In this document: in pieces, positions 39,518-48,785 of the stretch
Position numbering within the stretch: the stretch's first letter is position 1
Layout: every line of letters starts with the position of its first letter
NCBI RefSeq assembly: GCF_018861755.1
Contig: NZ_JAHLEF010000015.1
Coordinates: 35,305-99,304 of the forward strand
From: Clostridium sp. CF012
GTDB lineage: Bacteria; Bacillota; Clostridia; Clostridiales; Clostridiaceae
DNA length: 64,000 nt
Direction of reading: 5' to 3'
Notes under the pieces: model-generated
Database searches by the model: none
What the model was told of the DNA's origin: nothing
Seen by the model: only the letters and a program-made list of their open reading frames with translations
Program-made: the position numbers and the translations under genes

Positions 39518-41218
39518 TTAATCTATAATAGAAGTTATGTCCACTATATTTTCCTCATCATTAATGTGATAAATTAAATAATGAGGTTCCTCACAAATAA
39601 TATTATTTTCTATATAATCTAAAATATTAATCATAAATTTCTCAACATGGATGTTATTTGCATTTTTTGTAATGTTATTTTGAAGAAACTTGTCTTTAAC
39701 CGTTCTTTCTATTTCCTTATTCACATCTCTAAATAAAAAATCTGGAAGCCACTTTTTTTTGTTATATTTAAGATAGTCATATTTAACAATCTCTTTTAAA
39801 GCTAAGTTTTCACCACTAAGTTTTTCTTTATTAAATTTCTCTTCATTAAATTCAATAAACATCTTATAGTAATCTACAGAAGATATACTTCTACTAAGAT
39901 AACCCCTATCATAAAAAAACGTGCCTAAACACAAATAAAAATCAAAGACAGATTCAAATTTAGGAATAAAATATTTCAATATAGTTTTAAATTTCCCAGA
40001 ATTATAGTATTTATCCACCATCTCTTCGACCCTTTTTAGAAGAATGATCTCATCATAACTTATATCTTTAGTTTTCAGCACCTCATAAGGAGTATAGTTT
40101 GAGTGTACGATCCCCCATTTCTCTGCTTCATCTTTCATAGGCGCACCTTTTAATATTTTCAAAAACCCTAGTTGTATTTCATCCGGCTCTATGACGTACA
40201 AATCATTAAACGACTTTTTAAAGGATTCAAAGTTCTCCCCAGGAAGTCCTGCAATTAAATCTAAATGTTGCTTTATATTTCCGTATTTATTTAGTTCCAT
40301 TACCTGTTTTTTTATATCCTCAAAAATCACAAATCTGTTTATATTTTTTAATACTTCATTATTTGTAGTCTGAACTCCTACTTCAAACTGAAATCTACCC
40401 TTTGGCGCCTTTTCTAAAAGTTTAAGTTGCTTATCACTTAATATATCCGCTGAGATTTCAAAATGAAAAGTGGTCTGCGTATCTAAATTCATCAAATATT
40501 CCCAAATTCCCATAGCAAATTCGTCACTACAATTAAAAGTTCTATCAACAAATTTTACAAGTTTTACCTTCCTATCTATTAAAAACTTTAAATCTTTTTT
40601 AGCCCTTTCTAAATCCATAAACCTAACTCCACGGATAGTTGAAGAAAGACAATATTTACAATTAAATGGGCATCCCCGTGAAGCTTCGAAATATATTATT
40701 TTGTTATTTAAATCATCATCGCTTGTGTATGGAAAAACAAGCTTATTTAAATCCATAAGCTTTCTCTTCCCGCCATACAATATTTCGTCATTTTCTTTGT
40801 AATACAACCCTTTAATACCTTTAAGGTCAATACCTGCTATCATATATTCTATAAATTCTCTGTAGGTCTCTTCCCCTTCTCCTTCAATTAAATAATCTGC
40901 AAAACTATCTTTTAAATAATTTTCACTGTCAAAAGATACTTCTGGCCCTCCATATAGCAATTTTATATTATTATCTATAAGTTTGAGCAAATCAGATATT
41001 TGTTTAACATAATCTCTGTTCCATATATAACAAGAAAAAGCCACAATATCCGCTTTTTCTGCTATAATTTCTTGAACAATTCTCTCCACTCTATCATTTA
41101 TAGAAAACTCTCTTATAAGACACTGATAATTCAAATCTTTAGTAAACGCTTTTAAATACCTAATTGCAAGGTTACTATGTGTAAATCTGGAATTAATCCC
41201 CACTAATAATACTTTCAT
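39518..41218 (-). CDS. B12-binding radical SAM protein (DUF4080 type)
   Basis: This 566-aa protein has three parts. Residues 1-140 look like a cobalamin-binding Rossmann domain (VLLVGINSRFTHSNLAIRYL; LLYGGPEVSFD). Residues 170-380 form a radical SAM barrel with the cluster motif CPFNCKYC. The C-terminal part resembles DUF4080. Proteins of this class reductively cleave SAM and often methylate inert carbons; the substrate here is unknown. It overlaps the preceding methyltransferase gene by 26 nt, so the two are probably translated together. Confidence 0.88.
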   Translation of the reverse strand: MKVLLVGINSRFTHSNLAIRYLKAFTKDLNYQCLIREFSINDRVERIVQEIIAEKADIVAFSCYIWNRDYVKQISDLLKLIDNNIKLLYGGPEVSFDSENYLKDSFADYLIEGEGEETYREFIEYMIAGIDLKGIKGLYYKENDEILYGGKRKLMDLNKLVFPYTSDDDLNNKIIYFEASRGCPFNCKYCLSSTIRGVRFMDLERAKKDLKFLIDRKVKLVKFVDRTFNCSDEFAMGIWEYLMNLDTQTTFHFEISADILSDKQLKLLEKAPKGRFQFEVGVQTTNNEVLKNINRFVIFEDIKKQVMELNKYGNIKQHLDLIAGLPGENFESFKKSFNDLYVIEPDEIQLGFLKILKGAPMKDEAEKWGIVHSNYTPYEVLKTKDISYDEIILLKRVEEMVDKYYNSGKFKTILKYFIPKFESVFDFYLCLGTFFYDRGYLSRSISSVDYYKMFIEFNEEKFNKEKLSGENLALKEIVKYDYLKYNKKKWLPDFLFRDVNKEIERTVKDKFLQNNITKNANNIHVEKFMINILDYIENNIICEEPHYLIYHINDEENIVDITSIID

Positions 41219-41732
41219 CTTTTGATTTCTCTCTCCTTTTGCATATCATGTAATAAATATTGTCAGAATTTTTCATAGTCATTATTTCAAAATAAGGCTG
41301 CAAGATTTTAATTGTATTTTCTTTAGAGCTATTTTTAAATAAGTTTAAATCTCTTAAATTTATTTTTTTTGTACTTTTATCTGGTAACATAATATTTATT
41401 CTAGAATTAAAGGTTTTAGCAAAGCCCTTATCTATGTCCCATATATATAATACCCCATCACTTTTCAAAAATTTATATACATCTTTTATCAAATTTTTTT
41501 TACTTTGTGTAAATTTTATATCACTTAAAGTAAGGAATAATACACAGGTGTCATAGGAACCCCTATCTATTTTTATCTTATCCCATTTGCCTTCTATATA
41601 CTCTACGCTTTTGCTATCATCAATATATTGTTTGCATATATTGTAAATGATTCCATGATTAGAAAAACCTATGTCTAATACATTTCCTTTGAAAATTTCT
41701 TTCTCTAAATTTATAAAAACCTCCCTATTCAA
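41193..41732 (-). CDS. Class I SAM-dependent methyltransferase-like protein
   Basis: This 179-aa protein has a SAM-binding glycine strand (GNVLDIGFSNHGIIY) and the later segments YDTCVLFLTLSDI and YKFLKSDGVLYIWDI, typical of small class I methyltransferases. The substrate is unknown. The given start is TTG 41732 after GGGGG at fair spacing; a better AGGGAGG lies four codons inside but without a normal start codon after it. The overlap with the radical SAM gene suggests a two-protein modification unit. Confidence 0.72.
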   Translation of the reverse strand: MNREVFINLEKEIFKGNVLDIGFSNHGIIYNICKQYIDDSKSVEYIEGKWDKIKIDRGSYDTCVLFLTLSDIKFTQSKKNLIKDVYKFLKSDGVLYIWDIDKGFAKTFNSRINIMLPDKSTKKINLRDLNLFKNSSKENTIKILQPYFEIMTMKNSDNIYYMICKRREKSKDESIISGD

Positions 41733-41799
41733 TTATTGGCCCCCTCATCAAATATAATTTTATATATTTTACTTGTTTTTAAATTATTCTTCAAAAACA

Positions 41800-41830
41800 A
41801 AATAATTCCTCTAAAATAAAGGAATTATTT
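41800..41830 (-). terminator. Terminator at the end of the phospholipase-C-like gene
   Basis: AAATAATTCCT (41800-41810) pairs with AGGAATTATTT (41820-41830). On the minus strand it runs into TTTTGTTTTTG. The upstream arm overlaps the end of the coding region. Confidence 0.75.
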
Positions 41831-42526
41831 CTTAATTTCATTATAAAAGTTCAACATTAAGCCTGCTGTAGTCTTTTGTGCCCTCTGCACTATAAGTACA
41901 GATATTTTATTGTACTTTTCTTCCTTGTTCTTTAAATTTGCGTAAGAAATATAAGTTTTATTAGCAAATAATGCATTATTTTTTATATAGTCTTCTATAT
42001 TATCCTCCTCAATTATTTCATTGAAAATAGGAAATGAATAATCACTCATTAATTTACTTATAATCCAAAGTTCGAAATTTCTATGGCTTTTCAGCAGTTT
42101 ATTGTTCACATGTTGTGGAACTGTAGCATCTTGAATTAAATGGCAGGCTGCTCCAAAATAAAACATTCCTTGCCTAATGTCCCCTGCCTCCACAAATTTT
42201 AAAGCCCTATTATAATATTTTTGGAATTCAGTTAATGCATTTGAAAATCCATAAAGGCCAGTACCCTTATAATGATGATAAAAATGATTTGAGCTCTTAA
42301 AATCTTGATCTGCCCAGGTCACTCCATTATTTAATTCCTTTATATGTGATTTGTAAAAATTATGAACTTCATCATATTCCTTATTTTTTAATATTTCGAT
42401 AGCTTGAATATTTATAAACTTATGCACAATACAATGAGTTTTCATAATCTTTTTTTTAATTGGATTTACTGTTATCATTAAGGCTTTTAAAGTTTTTCCA
42501 TAAGTAGCTTCAATTTTTTTCTTCAC
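41825..42526 (-). CDS. Zinc-dependent phospholipase C-like protein without signal peptide
   Basis: This is a helical protein of about 233 aa related to the zinc phospholipase C family (alpha-toxin N-terminal domain). The metal-site pattern is recognisable: THCIVHKFINIQA, GVTWADQD, FYHHYKGTGLYG and CHLIQDATVPQHVNN, where H-x3-D-x3-P-x-H supplies several zinc ligands. Secreted family members begin with a signal peptide and have Trp at the mature N-terminus; here the N-terminus is basic and not hydrophobic, so export is doubtful. The C-terminal lipid-binding domain of alpha-toxin is absent. I prefer GTG 42526, seven bases after AAGAGGT; GTG 42535 is too close to that site. Confidence 0.78.
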   Translation of the reverse strand: MKKKIEATYGKTLKALMITVNPIKKKIMKTHCIVHKFINIQAIEILKNKEYDEVHNFYKSHIKELNNGVTWADQDFKSSNHFYHHYKGTGLYGFSNALTEFQKYYNRALKFVEAGDIRQGMFYFGAACHLIQDATVPQHVNNKLLKSHRNFELWIISKLMSDYSFPIFNEIIEEDNIEDYIKNNALFANKTYISYANLKNKEEKYNKISVLIVQRAQKTTAGLMLNFYNEIKK

Positions 42527-42609
42527 CCTGTTCACCTCTTAATTTAGTATACACTAAATTTACTTTGAAAACATATTAATAAGTTGCAACAATATATATT
42601 TATTTTATT

Positions 42610-43908
42610 CTAGTTCTTTTTGCCGTGTCCCACAAGTATGCAAACTATTAAAGTTATAACAATAGTTAATAAATAGTAATTACATCTTTGCATTCCTTTG
42701 CGAGTATCATCACTTTGCTTTTTTTCTATACTAGATATATACCCACTCTTAGAGTCTAAAACAATTAGATTATTAAAAAACTTCATGCTAGATATATAGG
42801 TGCCACTTCCAAAGTTAATCCTTTCTTTAAGTGCATTGATTTTATTTAAACTATAGATACTATTATCATTCTTTTCATAAAAATATATACAGCCTTTTTC
42901 TCCAAGTGTTCCTTTTCCATCAACTGATAAACTTACCAAACTATCTACTGTACTATGTTGGTAAATTGGTGCAGGTGGGTTTGTTGTAGGTTGCAGATCT
43001 AGAATAAATGGTATAGTGCTATTATTTATCCCTTTAAATTTTGGGGAACTTATCGGATCTCCACCACTATAATCTGGAAAACCATACCATGCATTTTTTT
43101 TAATTTGGTATATATAATCACTATCTCCACTCACAGGTCTTAGACCTCTATCCTCCATTCCTCCAACAGTAACTACTATTTTTCCCTCGCTGTTGAAATC
43201 TATGCCCTTTATATTTCTTATACCCCAAGCAAAATTTCCCTGCGCTCCAGTTTTTAAATTGTAAATTATTATGGATGAATTTCCAGGCTTATGTTCCGTT
43301 ACAATTTGCCCCTTTATATTTTTAGTTTTATATGAAACAAATGATCCTGTTTCTTCTTCTCCAAAATTAATTCCTTTTATAGTTATATTTTTTGGTGAAA
43401 CATCATGATTATCTGGAAAATCCTTAAGCCACGAATTATCTGGCCCCACTACAGCGGAATTTGTAGCCGACCCTATAGTAACAAATAGATATTCTCCATT
43501 AATTTTAATTAAACTCTTATTATAATCCCCATAATTTGGTATTTTCTTAATTATTTCACTACTTTCCTTTGACTTTAAATCATAAGAATATACCATTGCA
43601 CCGGATGCATAATACAATACACTATTGTTATAATCTAAACTAGTTATACTTAATTGCTTGTTTGTAAACATATTATATGCTTTGCCAGTTTTATCGATGT
43701 ACTGTACACTGTCTTTAAAAGCTACGTAATAGTTCCCTTCGCTGTCACTCGTAAAATCTACTGCCCCACTCAAGCCCTTAAACAGGATCTGTGATTTTAT
43801 AGCTTCATCTTTCAGCGTTATCCTATATTCACTTAAAGAACCCTTTAATGAAAACAGTGCAAAAGCCATTGTAGCTAAAATCACTATAAAACCAATGGTC
43901 TTCTTCAT
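42610..43908 (-). CDS. Membrane-anchored beta-propeller protein, sugar-dehydrogenase-like
   Basis: This 432-aa protein has an N-terminal signal anchor (IGFIVILATMAFALFSL), a large beta-rich region and a second hydrophobic helix at the C-terminus (YLLTIVITLIVCILVG), so the propeller is probably outside the cell and held at both ends. The propeller recalls PQQ-type soluble aldose dehydrogenases: WGIRNIKGIDFNSEGKIV and NAWYGFPDYSGGDP match the usual GLRNPqGl and YGWP segments. PQQ ligands are not clear, so a catalytic role is unsure and a binding or structural role is possible. It is monocistronic. Confidence 0.65.
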   Translation of the reverse strand: MKKTIGFIVILATMAFALFSLKGSLSEYRITLKDEAIKSQILFKGLSGAVDFTSDSEGNYYVAFKDSVQYIDKTGKAYNMFTNKQLSITSLDYNNSVLYYASGAMVYSYDLKSKESSEIIKKIPNYGDYNKSLIKINGEYLFVTIGSATNSAVVGPDNSWLKDFPDNHDVSPKNITIKGINFGEEETGSFVSYKTKNIKGQIVTEHKPGNSSIIIYNLKTGAQGNFAWGIRNIKGIDFNSEGKIVVTVGGMEDRGLRPVSGDSDYIYQIKKNAWYGFPDYSGGDPISSPKFKGINNSTIPFILDLQPTTNPPAPIYQHSTVDSLVSLSVDGKGTLGEKGCIYFYEKNDNSIYSLNKINALKERINFGSGTYISSMKFFNNLIVLDSKSGYISSIEKKQSDDTRKGMQRCNYYLLTIVITLIVCILVGHGKKN

Positions 43909-43971
43909 ACTTGCCCCCTAAATTATAAATACTCTAATCTATATATATTTACATAGATTAGAGTATATGTG

Positions 43972-44544
43972 TTAATAATTTCTAGCAATTTGTATATGTT
44001 CTCTTTCAACCTCAGCTAAAGCGTGGAATACTTGTTTAACAATTGAATTGTTTATTTTCCCACCCTGTTTTTCGTAAAACATAACAGCATGAATCTCTCT
44101 ATTTTCTGCAAGGTCCATTAAGCTTTTGTCGCTTTTATGTTTACTGTAATCTATATTAACTAGTGTAGGTATTTGTTTGAAACCTCCTAGCTTTTGATGA
44201 ACTAAAGCATGTACATATTCAATCTTTGAGAGCGCTTCAAAAGTTTCTTTAACATCCAAGCTATGAGCAAGCTTTACCGCTGCCTTATAAAATTCCGAAT
44301 TAAATATTTCAAGCTTCATAGCATGCTCTAATATTATTAAAGTATCCTTATCTAAATTTTCAACAGGGACCTTATACATTTCTTCTTTAAAATTCATTTC
44401 GTCTTCTGGTTTTAAATACACCGCACTTACACCACAAAATGGGCAATATTTAATATGATCTCTTTCATTGGTTTCTAATAAGCCAACTTTATTCATACTG
44501 AAGTTGTTTATATTTATATTCATCCCGCATATTAAACATTTCAT
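43972..44544 (-). CDS. Rubrerythrin-like protein with N-terminal zinc ribbon
   Basis: This 190-aa protein has an N-terminal rubredoxin/zinc-ribbon-like part with two pairs of cysteines (CLICGM and CPFCGV), then a ferritin-like four-helix domain with probable diiron ligands in LEHAMKLEIFNSEFY, KIEYVHALVHQK, ENREIHAVMFYEK and LAEVEREHIQIA. Classical rubrerythrins carry the rubredoxin part at the C-terminus, so the order is reversed, as in some reverse rubrerythrins. A role in peroxide or oxygen defence is likely. ATG 44544 follows AAGGAG. Confidence 0.82.
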   Translation of the reverse strand: MKCLICGMNININNFSMNKVGLLETNERDHIKYCPFCGVSAVYLKPEDEMNFKEEMYKVPVENLDKDTLIILEHAMKLEIFNSEFYKAAVKLAHSLDVKETFEALSKIEYVHALVHQKLGGFKQIPTLVNIDYSKHKSDKSLMDLAENREIHAVMFYEKQGGKINNSIVKQVFHALAEVEREHIQIARNY

Positions 44545-44654
44545 ATTATTATTCTCCTTAATTCACACCCAGGATTTTCACAAATCCTATGCTAGTCTAT
44601 TTTGACTTGTTGATTTTTCTACGTGACTAATATACTAATAAAATTATTCTAACA

Positions 44655-44684
44655 TAAAAAGCTCTCCATTTGGAGAGCCTTTTA
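44655..44684 (-). terminator. Terminator of the following minus-strand gene
   Basis: On the minus strand GGCTCTCC and GGAGAGC pair around AAAT and run into TTTTT. It touches the stop codon of the 44682-45206 gene. Confidence 0.85.
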
Positions 44685-45206
44685 CATAATAAATTTATTT
44701 ACAAAATCATCAATTGCATTAATAGTCTCACATTTATTAATATTCTTAATATTAATTTTAACTTTTTCATTGCTAAAAATCAGCGTTTTATTTTTTTCAG
44801 ATATTTTTTCCTCTTTAACTAAATAGCCTGTAATGTAATTATCATCTCTAATATGATTATGTAGGTATATACTTTTTTCATATAAATCTAAAATAATAAT
44901 ATCGCAATTAATAGCATCGCGATGCTCTACTATTTCGCCATTTATAATAGTATATTTTCTTGTAGGCTTAATACTTCCATCCTTATTATAGCCCTTATAT
45001 AACAAATAACTATTTACCACCTCATTGCTATATCCATCAGAGGTTATTAAATTCAAATTATTATCAAATTTACTTAAATAATCCTTACTAAGCAAATATT
45101 CCTTAATCCTCTTGCAATTTTTAAGAGCACCAATTACTTTAAGACTAAAAAATTGTCTTTTTAGAAAAGAAGATTTTATGTACTGCTGAATAATCTGTTC
45201 ACTCAC
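44682..45206 (-). CDS. Hypothetical protein
   Basis: I do not recognise this 174-aa protein. It is basic in the first third (helical, KRQFFSLKVIGALKNCKRIKEYL) and has a beta-rich middle with a turn pattern (PTRKYTIINGEIVEHRD, IIILDLYEKSIYLHNH). It has no signal peptide or membrane helix. The start is set at GTG 45206, which follows AGGAGGAG; the longer open frame begins inside that site. It is monocistronic, with a strong terminator. Confidence 0.6.
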   Translation of the reverse strand: MSEQIIQQYIKSSFLKRQFFSLKVIGALKNCKRIKEYLLSKDYLSKFDNNLNLITSDGYSNEVVNSYLLYKGYNKDGSIKPTRKYTIINGEIVEHRDAINCDIIILDLYEKSIYLHNHIRDDNYITGYLVKEEKISEKNKTLIFSNEKVKINIKNINKCETINAIDDFVNKFIM

Positions 45207-45561
45207 CTTAACTCCTCCTAATAATTCCCACACAATATTATAAGGTATTTTGCATTATAATGTCGTATAGATACATTTGTATGCATATTTTTTTATTTAT
45301 AATCGCATTGCATTAACTTTTTTCGCAAAATACATATCTTATAATTTGTATTATATATTTTAAAAAATCTCATGTCAAATAATTTCAACTATTATTATTA
45401 GAAAATTTATATTTAAACTCAAGAAAAATATATCAACTCAGTGACTAATATATTTACATCCTTATTAATTTCCAGGTGCTTTTAGAATATAATCATAAAG
45501 CTTCACATACTAATTATTAATACCTATTATCTACTAATGTGAAAAGAAAGAGGGGGCTTTT
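45207..45561. other. Divergent intergenic region with a sporulation-type promoter
   Basis: These 355 bp of AT-rich DNA lie between the hypothetical gene (-) and spoVB (+). Apart from the promoter at 45485-45513 I see no gene or conserved structure. Confidence 0.5.
45485..45513 (+). promoter_or_regulatory. SigE-like promoter of spoVB
   Basis: GAATATA (45485-45491), a 14-nt spacer and CATACTAA (45506-45513) fit the consensus of the mother-cell factor sigma-E (about KMATATT-N14-CATACAAT). It leaves a leader of roughly 40 nt before ATG 45562. Confidence 0.6.
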
Positions 45562-47067
45562 ATGATTAAAGATAATTTCTATAGAGACTCAATAATTCTC
45601 ACGGTATCAAATTTAACTGCTGGAATACTCAGATTTATGTTTTCAATTTTACTTTCAAAAAAATTAGGGGCAGAAGGTATGGGACTATATAGCCTCGTAA
45701 TGCCCATTTACGATTTATTCATTTGCCTTATTTGTGGTGGAATGGTAACAGCTATTTCAAAAGAAGCTTCAGCATATTACGGAATAAATGATTATGGAAA
45801 CCTTAACAAATCTGTACATACTGCCTTAGTATTTGATTTTGCATTGGCTATCTTAATAACAATTTTAGTATTTCTTTTTTCTCCCTACATTAGCACATAT
45901 ATAATAAAAGACGGAAGAACACTATATTCCCTTTGGGCTATTTGTCCCGCCCTAATTTTCGTTGCTCTTTCTTCAATATATAAGGGATATTTCTATGGCA
46001 TTTCCAATGTTAAAGTACCTGCAATCATAGATATAGTTGAAAAATTTGTAAGAATGGCCATAATACTTGGACTAATAAATTTTTTCGCATTAAAAAGCGT
46101 AACTTCTACTGTAACTGCTACTTATATTTCCTTAACCATTGGAGAACTTATAAGTTTTATTCTATTATTTATCTTCTATGAAAAAAGCAAAAATAAATTT
46201 AGGGATTACAGAAAGAAAACAGAAGGAAGAGCTCAACTTTTATTTAATATTCTTGTTGTTTCATTGCCATTAAGTTTAAATGGGTTTTTAACCACTATAA
46301 TTTCAGCACTGTCCACCTTGATTGTACCCCGTAGACTAGTTTATGCAGGCATAGAATATACTGCCAGTTTAGCCCTAATAGGTAAGTTTTCAGGTATGGC
46401 TATGAGCATTGTGTTCTTTCCCTTTATTATTGTAATGTCCATGGCAACCATCTTAACACCAGATATTTCTAAAAGTATTATTAAAAATGATTATAACGCG
46501 CTAGAGAATAGAGTAATGGAAGTTATAAAGATTTCCCTTTTGCTAGGTATTTCAACTATGATAATATGTTTAAGTACTGGAGATTCCCTTGGAAAACTAT
46601 TTTTTGACAGATATGACTTAGGTATCTACATACGACTTGCTGCATTAAGCGCACCATTCATGTACATGGCTGGTTCAACCTTCGGAATCTTGAATGGACT
46701 TGGCAAACAGAAAACTCTTTTAGTAAATTCAGTAATAACCGCTGTTTTACAGCTTATCTTGCTTTATGTGTTATTAGGTATTCCAAGTATAAATATTTTA
46801 GGCTATGGTATAACCCTCCTTATAACATCCGTGGTGAGCTTTATACTGAATATTATTGCCATCAAAAAAAGCTGCTATATACAGTTTTCAGGGGTAGAAC
46901 TAACAATCAATATTTGTCTTAGTATATTCCTATACTTCGTATTAAAAATTTTAGATAATACTATACCAAATTCTATGTTTATTACTAAAAACATAGTGAT
47001 TATCGCTGCGGGTTTCTCTCTATTAATATTTTCTCATATACTCACAAAAAAAAATAAACAAGCCTAG
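45562..47067 (+). CDS. spoVB: Stage V sporulation protein B (MOP-family flippase)
   Basis: This 501-aa membrane protein of the MOP/PST exporter superfamily has about 14 helices. ILRFMFSILLSKKLGAEGMGLYSLVMPIYDLF at the start is typical of SpoVB. It is needed for spore cortex synthesis and is thought to flip lipid-linked peptidoglycan precursors. ATG 45562 follows AGAGGGGG. A sigma-E-like promoter upstream supports a sporulation role. It is convergent with a second MOP flippase, and its stop codon lies in the shared hairpin. Confidence 0.9.
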   Translation: MIKDNFYRDSIILTVSNLTAGILRFMFSILLSKKLGAEGMGLYSLVMPIYDLFICLICGGMVTAISKEASAYYGINDYGNLNKSVHTALVFDFALAILITILVFLFSPYISTYIIKDGRTLYSLWAICPALIFVALSSIYKGYFYGISNVKVPAIIDIVEKFVRMAIILGLINFFALKSVTSTVTATYISLTIGELISFILLFIFYEKSKNKFRDYRKKTEGRAQLLFNILVVSLPLSLNGFLTTIISALSTLIVPRRLVYAGIEYTASLALIGKFSGMAMSIVFFPFIIVMSMATILTPDISKSIIKNDYNALENRVMEVIKISLLLGISTMIICLSTGDSLGKLFFDRYDLGIYIRLAALSAPFMYMAGSTFGILNGLGKQKTLLVNSVITAVLQLILLYVLLGIPSINILGYGITLLITSVVSFILNIIAIKKSCYIQFSGVELTINICLSIFLYFVLKILDNTIPNSMFITKNIVIIAAGFSLLIFSHILTKKNKQA

Positions 47068-47090
47068 TGCATTAATAGCATTAGGCTTGC
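47049..47090 (-). terminator. Terminator of the murJ-like gene, overlapping the spoVB end
   Basis: CAAGCCTAGTGC (47059-47070) pairs with GCATTAGGCTTG (47078-47089). On the minus strand it is followed by TTTATTTTTTTTTG. On the plus strand only a weak CTACTTTG follows, although the hairpin includes the spoVB stop. Confidence 0.82.
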
Positions 47091-47114
47091 TACTTTGTTA
47101 GGTGTTCTTGGTTT

Positions 47115-48743
47115 TTATCTAATTCTTTTCAAAATAGAATTAGGTATAAGTCGCGTAATCTTACGTGGGAATATTTCTAAATCTTCTTTAGTTATTCCAC
47201 CTATAAGAACTAATATGATGAAATACGTTAATACGGCAAAAATCATAGCAATTAATAAAGCAACAGCATTCGCAAAAGCTCCTTCGCGAACAAAACTAAA
47301 TATAAAATTAAAGTTACCGTACATTAGTCTCGCAACTATGGCCATGACACCTGATGCTATTATAGGCTTAATCGCGTGATTAAATAAATTAGTTTTAATC
47401 CTTAGTGTCTTGTTTATAGTTATATAGTTCAGCATCAAAAGAATTGCAAAACTAACTCCGTTGGCCATAATTGCACCTAATACGTTTATGCTTGGAATTG
47501 CTACAAAAATATAATTTGTAATTATTTTCCCTAGTAAACCAAAAATTGCATAAATGGTAACTAAGTAGACTTTCCCGATTCCTTGAAGAATTGAAGTTTG
47601 AATACTAACCACAGCCATAAGTAATATTACAACTGATCCGTATATAAGTAACCTTCCAACACTAGAACCATAATGTAGGAGATCTACTATGGGGCTTGCT
47701 AAAACTGCAAGTCCAACTGCGCAAGGTACTGCCACTAAAAAACATAACCTGAAAGCATAATTGATTTTATTTCTTACAGCTTTTTTATCCCTAAGTGCCA
47801 TTAAACTGGATATAGACGGCAAAATAGTTATGGCAAGTGATGAAATAATAGCTATAGGAACATTTATCAATGTTGTATATTTAAATAACACACCCCATAA
47901 TACATCCGCTTGTACTTTAGTCATTCCAGAAGATATCAATCTTGATTTAACTAACCACAAATCAATTAATAAACCTGATTGTTGTATTCCTAAACATATT
48001 GTCATTGGCACAGCAACACCCAATAATTTTTTTATTATTTTTTTAGTAGTAAATCTCTTTATATCTAATTGGTTATATCCTTTAGGAACTCTGAAAACTT
48101 TATTTTTTTCATAAAAATTAATCATATATATTACTGCAACTAGTGCTCCTACAGATGTTCCAATTGTTCCGCCTGCCGCACCTTCTGCTATCCCATATTT
48201 TATAAAATACGCAGCAAAAATCAAACTAAATATAGTATTTGCTACTTGTTCTAATACTTGTGATACTGCGGTAGGGGTCATATTTCCTCTCCCTTGAAAA
48301 TAGCCTCTATAAGCTGATAATACAGAAGATAATACAATAGTTGGAGCCAGTGCCATAATTGCTAATTTTGCAGTAGCACTCTGTGTTACATTAGCTATAG
48401 GTACCACAAAAATAAGCATTAGAATTGACATAACCATTCCTAATATAAGAAGTAAAAATCTAGCTATTTTAAAAGTCTTTACAGCATCCTTATAATTTCC
48501 TAGTGCTATAAGCTCTGACACCATCTTGGAAATAGCTACAGGAATACCTGCATTTGTCAATATATATACATATATAAATATATTGTATGCAGAAGAATAT
48601 ACCCCTATCCCTCTCTCGCCTAATATTGTTGCCAAAAAAGGAACATATAATAGCGATAAAAACTTAACCATAAAACCTGCAGCAGTTAATATGGCAAAGC
48701 CCTTTGTGGTAGATTGCTTATTTAAATTTGTACTTTCACTCAT
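47115..48743 (-). CDS. MurJ-type lipid II flippase (YtgP-like)
   Basis: This 542-aa membrane protein of the MOP superfamily has about 14 helices. KGFAILTAAGFMVKFLSLLYVPFLATILGERGIG and GYFQGRGNMTPTAVSQVLEQ are characteristic of the Firmicute YtgP/MurJ group, about 540 aa in length. It should flip lipid II across the membrane for cell-wall synthesis. SpoVB-like proteins are close relatives, and the larger size and the sequence of this one favour YtgP. ATG 48743 follows GAGGGTGATG. Confidence 0.85.
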   Translation of the reverse strand: MSESTNLNKQSTTKGFAILTAAGFMVKFLSLLYVPFLATILGERGIGVYSSAYNIFIYVYILTNAGIPVAISKMVSELIALGNYKDAVKTFKIARFLLLILGMVMSILMLIFVVPIANVTQSATAKLAIMALAPTIVLSSVLSAYRGYFQGRGNMTPTAVSQVLEQVANTIFSLIFAAYFIKYGIAEGAAGGTIGTSVGALVAVIYMINFYEKNKVFRVPKGYNQLDIKRFTTKKIIKKLLGVAVPMTICLGIQQSGLLIDLWLVKSRLISSGMTKVQADVLWGVLFKYTTLINVPIAIISSLAITILPSISSLMALRDKKAVRNKINYAFRLCFLVAVPCAVGLAVLASPIVDLLHYGSSVGRLLIYGSVVILLMAVVSIQTSILQGIGKVYLVTIYAIFGLLGKIITNYIFVAIPSINVLGAIMANGVSFAILLMLNYITINKTLRIKTNLFNHAIKPIIASGVMAIVARLMYGNFNFIFSFVREGAFANAVALLIAMIFAVLTYFIILVLIGGITKEDLEIFPRKITRLIPNSILKRIR

Positions 48744-48785
48744 TAAATCATCACCCTCAGTGCTGTAATGTGGTCTAAACGCCCT

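Noticed and set aside
39331..39528. Plus-strand open frame in the V-ATPase promoter region
   Set aside because: It has no ribosome binding site, an AT-driven composition, and covers the promoter of the opposite strand.
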